A stretch of DNA of 10,110 nucleotides from positions 1 to 10,110 of the forward strand of contig JACCRD010000017.1 of NCBI GenBank assembly GCA_013813755.1, in the 5' to 3' direction. Below, piece by piece: positions 1 through 6,302 of the stretch. Every line of letters starts with the position of its first letter. Position 1 is the first letter of the stretch. The stretch comes from Acidobacteriota bacterium. Lineage in GTDB: Bacteria; Acidobacteriota; Blastocatellia; Pyrinomonadales; Pyrinomonadaceae. Below the pieces are notes generated by a model. That model was given only the letters and a program-made list of their open reading frames with translations. It was not told the DNA's origin and searched no databases. The position numbers and the translations under genes were made by a program.

Positions 1-1592
1 TTGTTTTGACGATTGCTCAACCGTTTTCCAATCACAACGGCGGTATGATCGAGTTTCGCAACGATAACGGCACAGAAAATCTTTATATCGGAATGGGCGA
101 CGGCGGTTCGGGCAACGACCCGCAGAATAACGCGCAAAATATCAATAGTCTGCTTGGTAAATTCCTCCGCATCACGCCAGATGTTTCCGGCAACGACAAC
201 AATCCGGCTTATACGAATCCGGCTGACAATCCGTTTGTCGGCGTGAGCGGCGCCGACGAAATTTACGCCGTCGGTATGAGAAATCCTTTTCGCTGGTCGT
301 TTGACCGGGACGGAACCAGACAGCTTTGGGCGGGTGATGTTGGACAAGGAGCGATTGAAGAAGTTGACATTATTACCAAGGGCGGCAATTATGGCTGGCG
401 CGTTTATGAAGGAACCCGGTGTACGAATATCGATCCGCAATTGTGCAATCCGGCAAACTACGTCGCGCCGGTTTTCCAGTACGATCATACGAACGGAGGC
501 TGCTCGGTGACAGGCGGCTACGTCTATCGCGGAAAGCAGAGAACTCTGCCGGACGGCGCATACACCTACGCCGATTTCTGCACCGGCGAAATCTGGATGT
601 GGACGGGCGGGCAGCAAATTCTTTTGCAGGACACAAACCGCAACGTTTCGTCTTTCGGTGAAGACGAAGACGGCGAACTGTATGTCGTCGGGCTTGGCGG
701 AACAATCGAAAAAATTGTTCACCCCGAAGCTAACGCCGATTTCGGAGGCGATTTCAAAACCGACTTTTCCGTTTTCCGTCCGTCAAATGGGTTCTGGTAT
801 GTTTTAAACAGCTCCGATAATTCGTTTCGCGCCGCGCAATTTGGTCAAAACGGCGACGTTCCGGTGCCGGAAGATTATGATGGCGACTTTAAAACCGACC
901 TCGCGGTTTTTCGTCCTTCAAACGGTGTCTGGTATTACATAAAAAGCAGTGATAACTCTGTTGTATCAAGACAGTTCGGACAAAATAACGACGAGCCGGT
1001 CGCGGGCGATTTTGACGGTGACGGACAAGCTGATCTGGCTGTTTCGCGTCCGGGTCCGGAAGCTTCTTCGCCCAGATTTTTTTATATCCTGCAAAGCTCA
1101 ACCAACACGCAGCGGACGCAGCAGTGGGGAACGACCGGTACGGATCGCCCCGTCGCCGGAGACTTTGACGCGGACGGACGAGCCGATGTCGCGGTTTACA
1201 GCGAAGCGGGCGGTTTCTGGTATATTTTGCAGAGTTCCAACAACAAATTCCGCGCCGAGCAGTTTGGCGCCGGTAATTTTCAGGACATTCCCGCTCCGGG
1301 TGATTTTGACGGCGATGGCAGAACCGATCAAGCGGTTTTTCGTAAAAGCACAGGCGTTTGGTACGTTTTGCGAAGCTTTAACCGCGCGGTTCAAAGCACG
1401 CAGTTCGGTATAGCGACCGATATTCCGGTTGCCGGAGATTATGACGGCGACGGACTCGACGACATTGCCGTTGTCCGCCGCGAATCCGGTGTGACAAATT
1501 GGTTTTATATTCGCAGTCGGGACAATGCATTTGTCGGCGGACAGTTCGGCGCAAGTACAGATTTGCCCATCCCCGCCTACGACGCGCCTTGA
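1..1592 (+). CDS. Glucose/sorbosone dehydrogenase-like protein with C-terminal VCBS repeats (5'-partial)
   Basis: The reading frame is open to the left edge (first full codon at 3), so the N-terminus, including any signal peptide and the first propeller blades, is missing. The first ~236 visible residues match the C-terminal half of the PQQ-type glucose/sorbosone dehydrogenase beta-propeller family: HNGG, LYIGMGDGGSGNDP, LLGKFLRI, RNPFRWSFD, AGDVGQGAIEEVD, GGNYGWR, and a closing GEDEDGELYVVGLGGTIEKI. Family members oxidise sugars or aldoses outside the cytoplasm, often with PQQ and calcium; substrate and cofactor cannot be read here. From about residue 244 (nt ~735) the protein changes to six FG-GAP/VCBS-like repeats of ~48 residues and ends soon after the last one. 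The TTG at 6 is only an internal Leu codon, not a supported start. The protein is probably secreted or surface-exposed. The gene ends upstream of a strong bidirectional terminator. Confidence 0.85.
   Translation, partial: VLTIAQPFSNHNGGMIEFRNDNGTENLYIGMGDGGSGNDPQNNAQNINSLLGKFLRITPDVSGNDNNPAYTNPADNPFVGVSGADEIYAVGMRNPFRWSFDRDGTRQLWAGDVGQGAIEEVDIITKGGNYGWRVYEGTRCTNIDPQLCNPANYVAPVFQYDHTNGGCSVTGGYVYRGKQRTLPDGAYTYADFCTGEIWMWTGGQQILLQDTNRNVSSFGEDEDGELYVVGLGGTIEKIVHPEANADFGGDFKTDFSVFRPSNGFWYVLNSSDNSFRAAQFGQNGDVPVPEDYDGDFKTDLAVFRPSNGVWYYIKSSDNSVVSRQFGQNNDEPVAGDFDGDGQADLAVSRPGPEASSPRFFYILQSSTNTQRTQQWGTTGTDRPVAGDFDADGRADVAVYSEAGGFWYILQSSNNKFRAEQFGAGNFQDIPAPGDFDGDGRTDQAVFRKSTGVWYVLRSFNRAVQSTQFGIATDIPVAGDYDGDGLDDIAVVRRESGVTNWFYIRSRDNAFVGGQFGASTDLPIPAYDAP
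735..1580 (+). repeat. Six tandem VCBS/FG-GAP-like protein repeats, C-terminus of the dehydrogenase
   Basis: Each ~48-residue unit follows the pattern (D/E)(F/Y)DGDxxxDxAVxR...GxWYxL..S...F....FG...D.PV.G. The acidic loop resembles the DxDxDG calcium-binding loop of FG-GAP propellers. Loops in units 1 and 2 are degenerate (FGGDFKTD and YDGDFKTD), and unit 3 carries a short insertion (RPGPEASSPRFFYIL). Units 4 to 6 keep more acidic residues (DFDADGRAD, DFDGDGRTD, DYDGDGLDD). The array closes with FGASTDLPIP just before the stop codon. Assignment as a six-bladed propeller or an adhesion module is inference. Confidence 0.85.
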
Positions 1593-1622
1593 AATTTAAG
1601 AAGAAATTATTTTACATAAGAC

Positions 1623-1660
1623 AAAAAGGATGAAGATTTTTTGAACGCTTCATCCTTTTT
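1623..1660. terminator. Bidirectional intrinsic terminator between convergent genes
   Basis: A 13-bp perfect inverted repeat (AAAAAGGATGAAG at 1623-1635 and CTTCATCCTTTTT at 1648-1660) encloses a 12-nt loop. It has a T-run on the right for the plus strand, and the A-run on the left gives a T-run for the minus strand. It lies between the stop of the dehydrogenase gene (1592) and the stop of the minus-strand hydrolase (1701), so it can serve both. Confidence 0.88.
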
Positions 1661-1700
1661 TATTTATATTTTTTGCCCGCCAAAACAAACCGAAAGTTTT

Positions 1701-2702
1701 TTACGTTTCCATTCGCAGTTCTTCACCTTCTTCTATTTTAGGTTTTCCCTTTTTGTCTTTTACAAAAGACGAAACAAGTTCGACGAAGCGTTCGGGGTTT
1801 TCTTCCTGCGGAACGTGTCCGCAGTCTTTTAAAACGACCAGGCGCGAATGAACAATCGAATCGTAAAGTCGCTGCGCGTTATGAATCGGAATTATCGTAT
1901 CATTTTCGCCCCAAATCAAAAGGGTTGGCTGATTGATCAAATGCGCGTCGGCTTCAATTCGGGAAGCGTTCCAATTACGCGCCGATGTTAAAACCGAGTT
2001 ATGCGCGTTTTTTGCCCGCAGCGGACGACTGACCGCATCCAGTCGTTCTTCCGTAATTAGATGATGATTGGAAGGCGCGATAGTTCGGCGCATCCGCGAC
2101 TTCAAAAATCTTCTCGAATCGATCAAAAATGGCGAAAGAATCTCGCCAACACCGCTCATCGAAACAAATCGCAAAATACCGTTAGTTTTCGCTTCATCAT
2201 TGCAGACAGCGCCGACCAACACGAGTTTTTCGACTCTTTCCGGATAATCGAGCGCAACGGTTGCCGCCACCGCGCCGCCGTAAGAACTGCCGACCAGCGT
2301 TGCGCGCCCAATTCCCAAACGATTCATAAACTGCTCAAGCACACGCGCCTGCGAAGCTATCGAATACTCAAACCACGCCGGTTTATCTGAATAACCAAAA
2401 CCGAGCAAATCAATGGCGATCACGTGAAACCCTTCGCCCGCTAATTTCGGCGCAACCGCTCCCCAGACATAAGTTGAAGCCGTGTAGCCGTGAACTAAAA
2501 TCATTTTGGGCTGCGAAACATGACCGAATTCCTGATAATGAACTCTAACGCCGTCAACGACTACGAAATGAGAGTTTTCCGCGTGGTGAATTTTGTGAAC
2601 AATATCATCCCACGAAACGTCGCCCGCCCGCGTTAACATCTTCCACGCCACCAAACCGCCGATCGCTCCGACCGCTCCCAATGCCAGATTTCTTTTTTTC
2701 AT
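1701..2702 (-). CDS. Membrane-anchored alpha/beta hydrolase
   Basis: This is a 333-residue alpha/beta hydrolase-fold protein. The complete catalytic set is visible: oxyanion-region HG at 71-72 (LVHGYTAS), nucleophile Ser140 in the GSSYG elbow, acid Asp268 in WGENDT, and His296 in CGHVPQEENPERF, the usual spacing for lipase/esterase, epoxide hydrolase or C-C hydrolase relatives. Residues ~5-23 (LALGAVGAIGGLVAWKML), after a KKR start, form a likely membrane anchor or uncleaved signal; the tail is lysine- and glutamate-rich. The substrate cannot be predicted. The ATG is supported by a purine-rich GAGAAGGGAAG ribosome site (minus strand of 2707-2717) a few bases upstream. It follows truB by 23 nt on the same strand and is probably cotranscribed with it. 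It ends at the bidirectional terminator. Confidence 0.88.
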   Translation of the reverse strand: MKKRNLALGAVGAIGGLVAWKMLTRAGDVSWDDIVHKIHHAENSHFVVVDGVRVHYQEFGHVSQPKMILVHGYTASTYVWGAVAPKLAGEGFHVIAIDLLGFGYSDKPAWFEYSIASQARVLEQFMNRLGIGRATLVGSSYGGAVAATVALDYPERVEKLVLVGAVCNDEAKTNGILRFVSMSGVGEILSPFLIDSRRFLKSRMRRTIAPSNHHLITEERLDAVSRPLRAKNAHNSVLTSARNWNASRIEADAHLINQPTLLIWGENDTIIPIHNAQRLYDSIVHSRLVVLKDCGHVPQEENPERFVELVSSFVKDKKGKPKIEEGEELRMET

Positions 2703-2725
2703 AAATCTTCCCTTCTCAACAAATT

Positions 2726-3700
2726 TTATACCATAACAATGCGCGGTTGAATAAATTTTTGTTCACTGTCGCAGAAACCGACCGCAATCAAATTTTCTTT
2801 CTCGTCAATCATCCTGAGCGGTTGACCCGCTTTTATTTCGTCATCTCCAAATCCAAGTTTCAAACCGTTTCTGGTGCGGCTAATCTCTTGCGCGCTCAGA
2901 ACGACCGGCGGCAAATGCGTGAGCGCTTTGTTCATCGAAATTAAAACGTTTGTCAATTTCCCTTCTGAAACGATTTCCTCTAAACGCTCAATCGTCACGG
3001 CTTTCGATAAATCAAATTTTCCAGCGCCGGTTCTTCTAAGCGCCGCGAGATGTGCGCCAACGCCGACTTTTCTGCCGATGTCTTCCGCCAGAGTGCGAAT
3101 ATAAGTCCCTGCCGAACACAAAACTCGAAATCCAAAGTCATTTGTTTGTTGGTTTTCGGTTTCTATTTTGTGGTCTTCGTTGACAGTCTCAACGTCTTTC
3201 TGTGTTTTTTGAGGGAGTATTATTTCCAGTTCATAAATCGTCACTTGCACGGGTTTTCTTTCAACTTCAATGCCTTGTCTGGCGAGTTCATAAAGTTTTT
3301 TACCCGCAATTTTTTTCGCCGAATACATCGGCGGAGTCTGTTCGATTTCGCCGCGAAACTCCTTCAAAACATCTTCAAACTCACCAATCAAAAGAGACCT
3401 TGAACTTTGAACTTCCAACCCTGGATTTTGAACTTTGGACTTTAAACTCCCCGTAAAATCGCCCGTATCGGTTTCAAAACCAAACCTGACAACCGCTTCG
3501 TAACGTTTAGAATCTTTATCAAGAAACTGCGCGAGGCGCGTCGCCTGTCCGATTAACATTACCAGAACGCCGGTCGCAAACGGATCGAGCGTCCCGGTAT
3601 GCCCGATTCGTTTTGTCTTCAAAATGCGGCGCAGACGCGAAACAACATCGTGCGAAGTAATTCCGGCGGGTTTATCAATTACAAGGATTCCATCAATCAT
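2726..3700 (-). CDS. truB: tRNA pseudouridine(55) synthase TruB
   Basis: TruB converts U55 in the T-loop of tRNAs to pseudouridine. The 324-residue protein shows the family signatures in order: GILVIDKPAGITSHDVV (3-20), HTGTLDPFATGVL (34-46) with catalytic Asp39, the Tyr67 region (KRYEAVV), FETDTGDFTG (75-84), QTPPMYSAKK (121-130), GTYIRTLAEDIG (198-209) and a C-terminal PUA-like part. Two segments are longer than usual: residues ~86-102, encoded by a run of degenerate heptamers (3398-3446), and a low-complexity, Glu/Gln/Asn-rich stretch at ~163-188 before FRVLCSAGTY. The start is fixed by family alignment; the ATG abuts another heptamer array and no Shine-Dalgarno sequence is visible. The gene diverges from recX and is followed by the hydrolase. 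Confidence 0.95.
   Translation of the reverse strand: MIDGILVIDKPAGITSHDVVSRLRRILKTKRIGHTGTLDPFATGVLVMLIGQATRLAQFLDKDSKRYEAVVRFGFETDTGDFTGSLKSKVQNPGLEVQSSRSLLIGEFEDVLKEFRGEIEQTPPMYSAKKIAGKKLYELARQGIEVERKPVQVTIYELEIILPQKTQKDVETVNEDHKIETENQQTNDFGFRVLCSAGTYIRTLAEDIGRKVGVGAHLAALRRTGAGKFDLSKAVTIERLEEIVSEGKLTNVLISMNKALTHLPPVVLSAQEISRTRNGLKLGFGDDEIKAGQPLRMIDEKENLIAVGFCDSEQKFIQPRIVMV
3398..3446. repeat. Degenerate heptamer array inside truB
   Basis: Seven consecutive 7-nt units on the plus strand: CCTTGAA, CTTTGAA, CTTCCAA, CCCTGGA, TTTTGAA, CTTTGGA, CTTTAAA. They sit in frame in truB and encode the linker around residues 86-102 (reading K.QNPGLEVQSS), between the conserved GDFTG and FRGEIEQ segments. 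They belong to the same sequence family as the islands at 3701-3735, 5035-5076, 7410-7444 and 7608-7631. Confidence 0.8.
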
Positions 3701-3735
3701 ATTTTGGATTTTGGATTTTAGATTTTAGATTTGCA
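3701..3735. repeat. Heptamer array abutting the truB start codon
   Basis: Five units on the plus strand: ATTTTGG, ATTTTGG, ATTTTAG, ATTTTAG, ATTTGCA. The array begins at the base next to the truB ATG (3698-3700), so the mRNA just before the start codon would read as A-rich AAAATCC/AAAATCT units with no Shine-Dalgarno sequence. Confidence 0.85.
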
Positions 3736-3942
3736 AGCGAAAATAGAAGTTTATCCACTCAGCAATGGCTTTTTCTTCGAGTTGGCGGAAGGCATTATAG
3801 TCAGCAATCAAAACTTCCACTCAGTAAACTTTTCTGCTTTCTGCCAAGTGCTTCCCTTTTTACTCTCTTCCAACTTTACCGGACGTATGGGTTTCTGCCT
3901 TTTAGCGTTGCGTTCTCGACAGCTTTGCGGGAAAATTTTGAT
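3736..3942. other. Divergent intergenic region between truB and recX
   Basis: About 240 bp in total separate the truB and recX starts; this part follows the heptamer array. It holds a consensus minus-strand -10 (TATAAT, plus coordinates 3794-3799). It also holds two copies of CCACTCAG, the first preceded by AAGTTTA and the second followed by TAAACTT, about 60 bp apart. A minus-strand micro-ORF (3725-3820) runs through it. No clear plus-strand promoter for recX was recognised. Confidence 0.5.
3794..3799 (-). promoter_or_regulatory. Candidate -10 box for truB
   Basis: The minus strand reads GACTATAATGCC, a perfect TATAAT about 95 nt upstream of the truB ATG. No good -35 lies 16-18 nt further upstream (GAGTGG at 17 nt), so this is a weak call based on the -10 alone and on position. 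Confidence 0.3.
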
Positions 3943-4506
3943 ATGTTTCCGAAAAAAAATTGGCGCAAAAGAAAATCTGCATCAGATGAAGACTGTCAGC
4001 CCAAAATTATTGTTAATATCGAGCGGGCGCGGCAGAAAACTTTTGATCGCGCAGTTAATCTTCTCACTTATAAGCCGCGCTCGATCATAGAGTTGCGCGA
4101 ACGTCTGCTTGAAAAAGAGTGGACAAACGGTGAAATTGTCGAAGAAGTTATCGAGAAACTCAAAGGTTACGGTTATTTGAATGACGTTCAATTTGCCAAT
4201 GATTTCGCGCTTTCAAAGCTGCGCCAAAAACCAATCGGCAAGCGCGTGTTAAAACAAAAACTAACGATGAAAAAGCTCGACAAGGAAACTATTGACGAAG
4301 CGGTTGAAAACGCCTTTGAGGAAACGCCCGAAGCCGAAATTATCGAACAAGCCGTCGCCAAACGCCTGCGGCTGAAAGGCAAACCGGAGACGCGCGAGGA
4401 TTCAAAAAAGTTTTACGATTATCTTTTGCGGCAAGGTTTTTCCTACGATTTGGTGAGCAACACAATGCGCGAAATCGCCGCGCGAAACTTCGACGAAGAG
4501 AATTAA
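3943..4506 (+). CDS. recX: RecX family regulatory protein
   Basis: RecX binds RecA filaments and modulates recombination and the SOS response. The ATG at 3943 gives a 187-residue, basic, helical protein with the tandem three-helix repeats of the family. Repeat 1 is RAVNLLTYKPRSIIELRERL with VIEKLKGYGYLNDVQFANDF (the YLND.(Q/R)FA signature). Repeat 2 is SKLRQKPIGKRVLKQKL with the LDKETIDEAV segment. Repeat 3 is KRLRLKG with DYLLRQGFSYDLVSNTMRE. A basic leader (FPKKNWRKRKS) precedes the domain. A TTG at 3925 would add six residues but has no better ribosome site, so the ATG is preferred. recA is not in this window. The next gene starts 15 nt after the stop, suggesting a two-gene unit. Confidence 0.87.
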   Translation: MFPKKNWRKRKSASDEDCQPKIIVNIERARQKTFDRAVNLLTYKPRSIIELRERLLEKEWTNGEIVEEVIEKLKGYGYLNDVQFANDFALSKLRQKPIGKRVLKQKLTMKKLDKETIDEAVENAFEETPEAEIIEQAVAKRLRLKGKPETREDSKKFYDYLLRQGFSYDLVSNTMREIAARNFDEEN

Positions 4507-4521
4507 CAATTAAAATTTGCA

Positions 4522-4872
4522 ATGACCAAAATAAATTACGACGGGCGAGAATTTGCGTCCGTCCAAAACTCCGTGTCGGGCGAAGTTTCCGCCGAAACTG
4601 TTTTTCATTATCACCAAAAAGAAGATTTAGTTTGGGCTGAATATGAAGGCGGCGAGATTGTCTTCGGAAATTTAATTGCGAAAGTGTTAGAAAATGGCAA
4701 TTTGGAAATGCGTTATCAACACCTCAATAAACAAGGCACGTTGATGACGGGCGTCTGCCATTCAACGCCGGAAATTCTTGCCGACGAGCGGCTTCGTCTT
4801 TATGAAAAGTGGCAGTGGACATCAGGCGATTTAACCAAAGGCGAATCTATTATTGAAGAGATAAAGCGATAA
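4522..4872 (+). CDS. Conserved 116-residue protein, family often labelled 'N-acetylglutamate synthase'
   Basis: This small soluble protein has no signal peptide, membrane segment or cysteine cluster. Alternating hydrophobic and polar stretches (AETVFHYHQKEDLVWAEYEG, IVFGNLIAKVLENGNLEMRY) suggest a beta-sheet-rich fold, ending in RLRLYEKWQWTSGDLTKGES. From memory it resembles a compact family found in Bacteroidota and Bacillota, with hallmarks EVSSETxFHYxQ, YxGGxIxxGxLI, DMRYxxxNxxGxLMTG and LHEKWQWTSGD. Public databases often name that family N-acetylglutamate synthase. No GNAT acetyltransferase signature is visible, so the label is not trusted and the function is treated as unknown. No strong ribosome site precedes the ATG. 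It lies 15 nt after recX and converges on rsmI with a 31-nt gap that shows no clear terminator. Confidence 0.8.
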   Translation: MTKINYDGREFASVQNSVSGEVSAETVFHYHQKEDLVWAEYEGGEIVFGNLIAKVLENGNLEMRYQHLNKQGTLMTGVCHSTPEILADERLRLYEKWQWTSGDLTKGESIIEEIKR

Positions 4873-4903
4873 AGCAGTGTGAATTTAATTCTTAAAACCG
4901 CAA

Positions 4904-5743
4904 TTAGTTTTTGTCCGTCTGTAGAATTCGGTATGCTTCAGAACGCGCCAAGCCAAATTCTTTCGCGGCTTTTTTGAGCGCGAGTTTGCGGTCTGTTCCT
5001 TCGGCTTCGAGTTCGGCAACACGTGCGGCGAGAGATTTTGAGTTTTGAGTTTTGAGTTTTGAATTTTGGATTTCCGTGCGATTTATTACTAAAACTATTT
5101 CGCCTTTGACAATCATTTGCGAAAACTTTTCTGCTAATTTTTCTAAACTTCCCCGAATAATTTCCTCGTGTAGTTTGGTAATCTCTCGCGCTACCGCCGC
5201 TTCACGATTTCCTAATATTTCCAAACAATCAATCAGACTTTTCGCGATTCGGTGCGGCGTTTCGTAAAACACGAGCGTTGCCGGCACTGCTTTTACTTCC
5301 AAAAGCCGCTTTTGTCTTTCAGTTTTTTTTGAAGGCAGAAAACCGCCAAAAAAAACCGAATCCGTCGGCAAGCCCGAAACTATCAAGGCATTGACAAAAG
5401 CCACCGCACCCGGAATCGCCACCACCTTCGCGCCGATTTCGTGCGCCTTTCGCACAATAATTAACGCCGGGTCGCAAATCGCGGGCGTTCCCGCATCTGA
5501 AACGACGGCGATTGATTTTCCCTGTTTGAGCAATTCGACAAACTCTTCGGCTCGCGCGTTTTCGTTGTGTTCGTGATAGCTCACGAGTTTTTTTGAAATG
5601 CCGTAATGATTCAGCAGTTTGCGTGTGTGGCGCGTGTCTTCGCAGGCGATAAGGTCAACTGTCTCAAGTGTTTGGAGCGCGCGGTTTGAAATGTCGGAAA
5701 GATTTCCGATTGGCGTCGCGACGAGATAAAGCGTTCCAAACAT
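4904..5743 (-). CDS. rsmI: 16S rRNA (cytidine(1402)-2'-O)-methyltransferase RsmI
   Basis: RsmI uses AdoMet to 2'-O-methylate C1402 of 16S rRNA in the decoding centre. The 279-residue protein carries the tetrapyrrole-methylase-type fold motifs: LYLVATPIGNLSDIS (5-19), IACEDTRHTRKLL (32-44), VSYHEHN (54-60), VVSDAGTPAICDPA (80-93), IPGAVAFVNALIVSGL (110-125), FFGGFLPSK (131-139) and YETPHRI (160-166). KGEIVLVI (213-220) is followed by a heptamer-encoded linker (~224-237) and a C-terminal helix-rich tail (LALKKAAKEFGLARSEAY). The ATG at 5743 matches the family start. A terminator-like hairpin ends only about 17-25 nt upstream (see 5768-5800), and the ribosome site is poor. Confidence 0.95.
   Translation of the reverse strand: MFGTLYLVATPIGNLSDISNRALQTLETVDLIACEDTRHTRKLLNHYGISKKLVSYHEHNENARAEEFVELLKQGKSIAVVSDAGTPAICDPALIIVRKAHEIGAKVVAIPGAVAFVNALIVSGLPTDSVFFGGFLPSKKTERQKRLLEVKAVPATLVFYETPHRIAKSLIDCLEILGNREAAVAREITKLHEEIIRGSLEKLAEKFSQMIVKGEIVLVINRTEIQNSKLKTQNSKSLAARVAELEAEGTDRKLALKKAAKEFGLARSEAYRILQTDKN
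5035..5076. repeat. Heptamer array inside rsmI
   Basis: The plus strand reads ATTTTGA, three copies of GTTTTGA, ATTTTGG, then a degenerate ATTTCCG. The array is in frame on the minus strand and encodes IQNSKLKTQNSKS, a polar linker between the catalytic domain and the C-terminal helical tail. Confidence 0.88.
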
Positions 5744-5767
5744 AAGATATTAAAAACCTAAAAATAA

Positions 5768-5800
5768 AAAAGCAGCGCAAGTTTAACATACGCTGCTTTT
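5768..5800 (-). terminator. Intrinsic terminator or attenuator between the Cys-rich gene and rsmI
   Basis: A 10-bp perfect inverted repeat (AAAAGCAGCG at 5768-5777, CGCTGCTTTT at 5791-5800) encloses a 13-nt loop. Read on the minus strand it is followed by TTTTTTATTTTT. It lies 28 nt after the stop of the Cys-rich gene and directly in front of rsmI, so it may end the former transcript and limit entry into rsmI. In the plus direction the following T-run is short. Confidence 0.82.
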
Positions 5801-5827
5801 ACCTAAGAAAAAATTGATTTTCAGTTT

Positions 5828-6196
5828 TTAGCTGTTTTTCTTCTCGCAAGTTTCGTCACTAGAAACATTGCCGTTTTGGGCTTCAACACTCATCGCTTGC
5901 GCTTGTTTGTTTTTCATCGGACAAGTGCTGCCGCAGCAATCTGCACAGCAATTATCCAAAGCGTTTCCACCCTGTTTTTTTATCGGACAAACACCAGTTT
6001 TGCAGCAGCAATCTTCTTTGTCGCAGCACGAAGTTTTTGTTTGACCTTCAGCGTGAGCGGCGTTCATCCCTTTCATCGCGCACGAATCAGGCGCCGTCGT
6101 TTTACTAAAATTGTTCGATTGATTAACGGCAAAAGCCACAATGCCAAGGGCTAAGATAAATATTGCAGAGGTTGTCAATAATATTTTTTTCTTCAT
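5828..6196 (-). CDS. Small exported cysteine-rich protein (putative metal-binding)
   Basis: The 122-residue product starts with KKK and a hydrophobic segment (residues ~5-23, LLTTSAIFILALGIVAFAV), a signal peptide or membrane anchor. The mature part has 13 cysteines, at 39, 57, 58, 63-65, 70, 83, 84, 87, 88, 92 and 117. Two units look like an internal duplication: DCCCKTGVCPIKK (62-74) and DCCGSTCPMKNK (86-97), sharing CC-x(3)-CP(I/M)K. Dense CC/CCC/CPMK motifs suggest thiolate metal binding (copper or zinc) or a disulfide-rich envelope protein; this is inference and no family was recognised. ATG 6196 is chosen over an in-frame ATG at 6256 because AAAGGAAAC lies just upstream and the hydrophobic segment then becomes N-terminal. 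The promoter is at 6243-6270 and the terminator at 5768-5800, so it looks like a single-gene transcript. Confidence 0.8.
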   Translation of the reverse strand: MKKKILLTTSAIFILALGIVAFAVNQSNNFSKTTAPDSCAMKGMNAAHAEGQTKTSCCDKEDCCCKTGVCPIKKQGGNALDNCCADCCGSTCPMKNKQAQAMSVEAQNGNVSSDETCEKKNS

Positions 6197-6201
6197 TTTT
6201 G

Positions 6202-6209
6202 TTTCCTTT
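6202..6209 (-). promoter_or_regulatory. Ribosome binding site that sets the start of the Cys-rich gene
   Basis: The minus strand reads AAAGGAAA then C, AAAA and ATG, giving an AGGA-type site at normal spacing from the ATG at 6196. The alternative upstream ATG (6256) would place the hydrophobic segment ~20 residues further inside the protein, and that ATG overlaps the promoter region. Confidence 0.65.
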
Positions 6210-6242
6210 GAACTTATGAAAATTAGAACCAAAAGTTTATAA

Positions 6243-6270
6243 ACTATAACACGCATTCAGCATTCTGCAA
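6243..6270 (-). promoter_or_regulatory. Sigma70-type promoter for the Cys-rich gene
   Basis: On the minus strand: -35 TTGCAG (plus coordinates 6265-6270), a 16-nt spacer, then -10 TATAGT (6243-6248) preceded by TGT, an extended -10. Initiation near 6236 would leave a leader of about 40 nt before the ATG at 6196. The promoter lies in the 46-bp gap after the ychF stop. Confidence 0.55.
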
Positions 6271-6302
6271 AAAGTTAATAGCTCAGAGACCATTCAACAA
6301 AA

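Noticed and set aside
3731..4090. Plus-strand open frame overlapping the recX start
   Set aside because: It overlaps a well-supported recX frame and has no recognisable domain or ribosome site; its part inside recX is a frame shadow.
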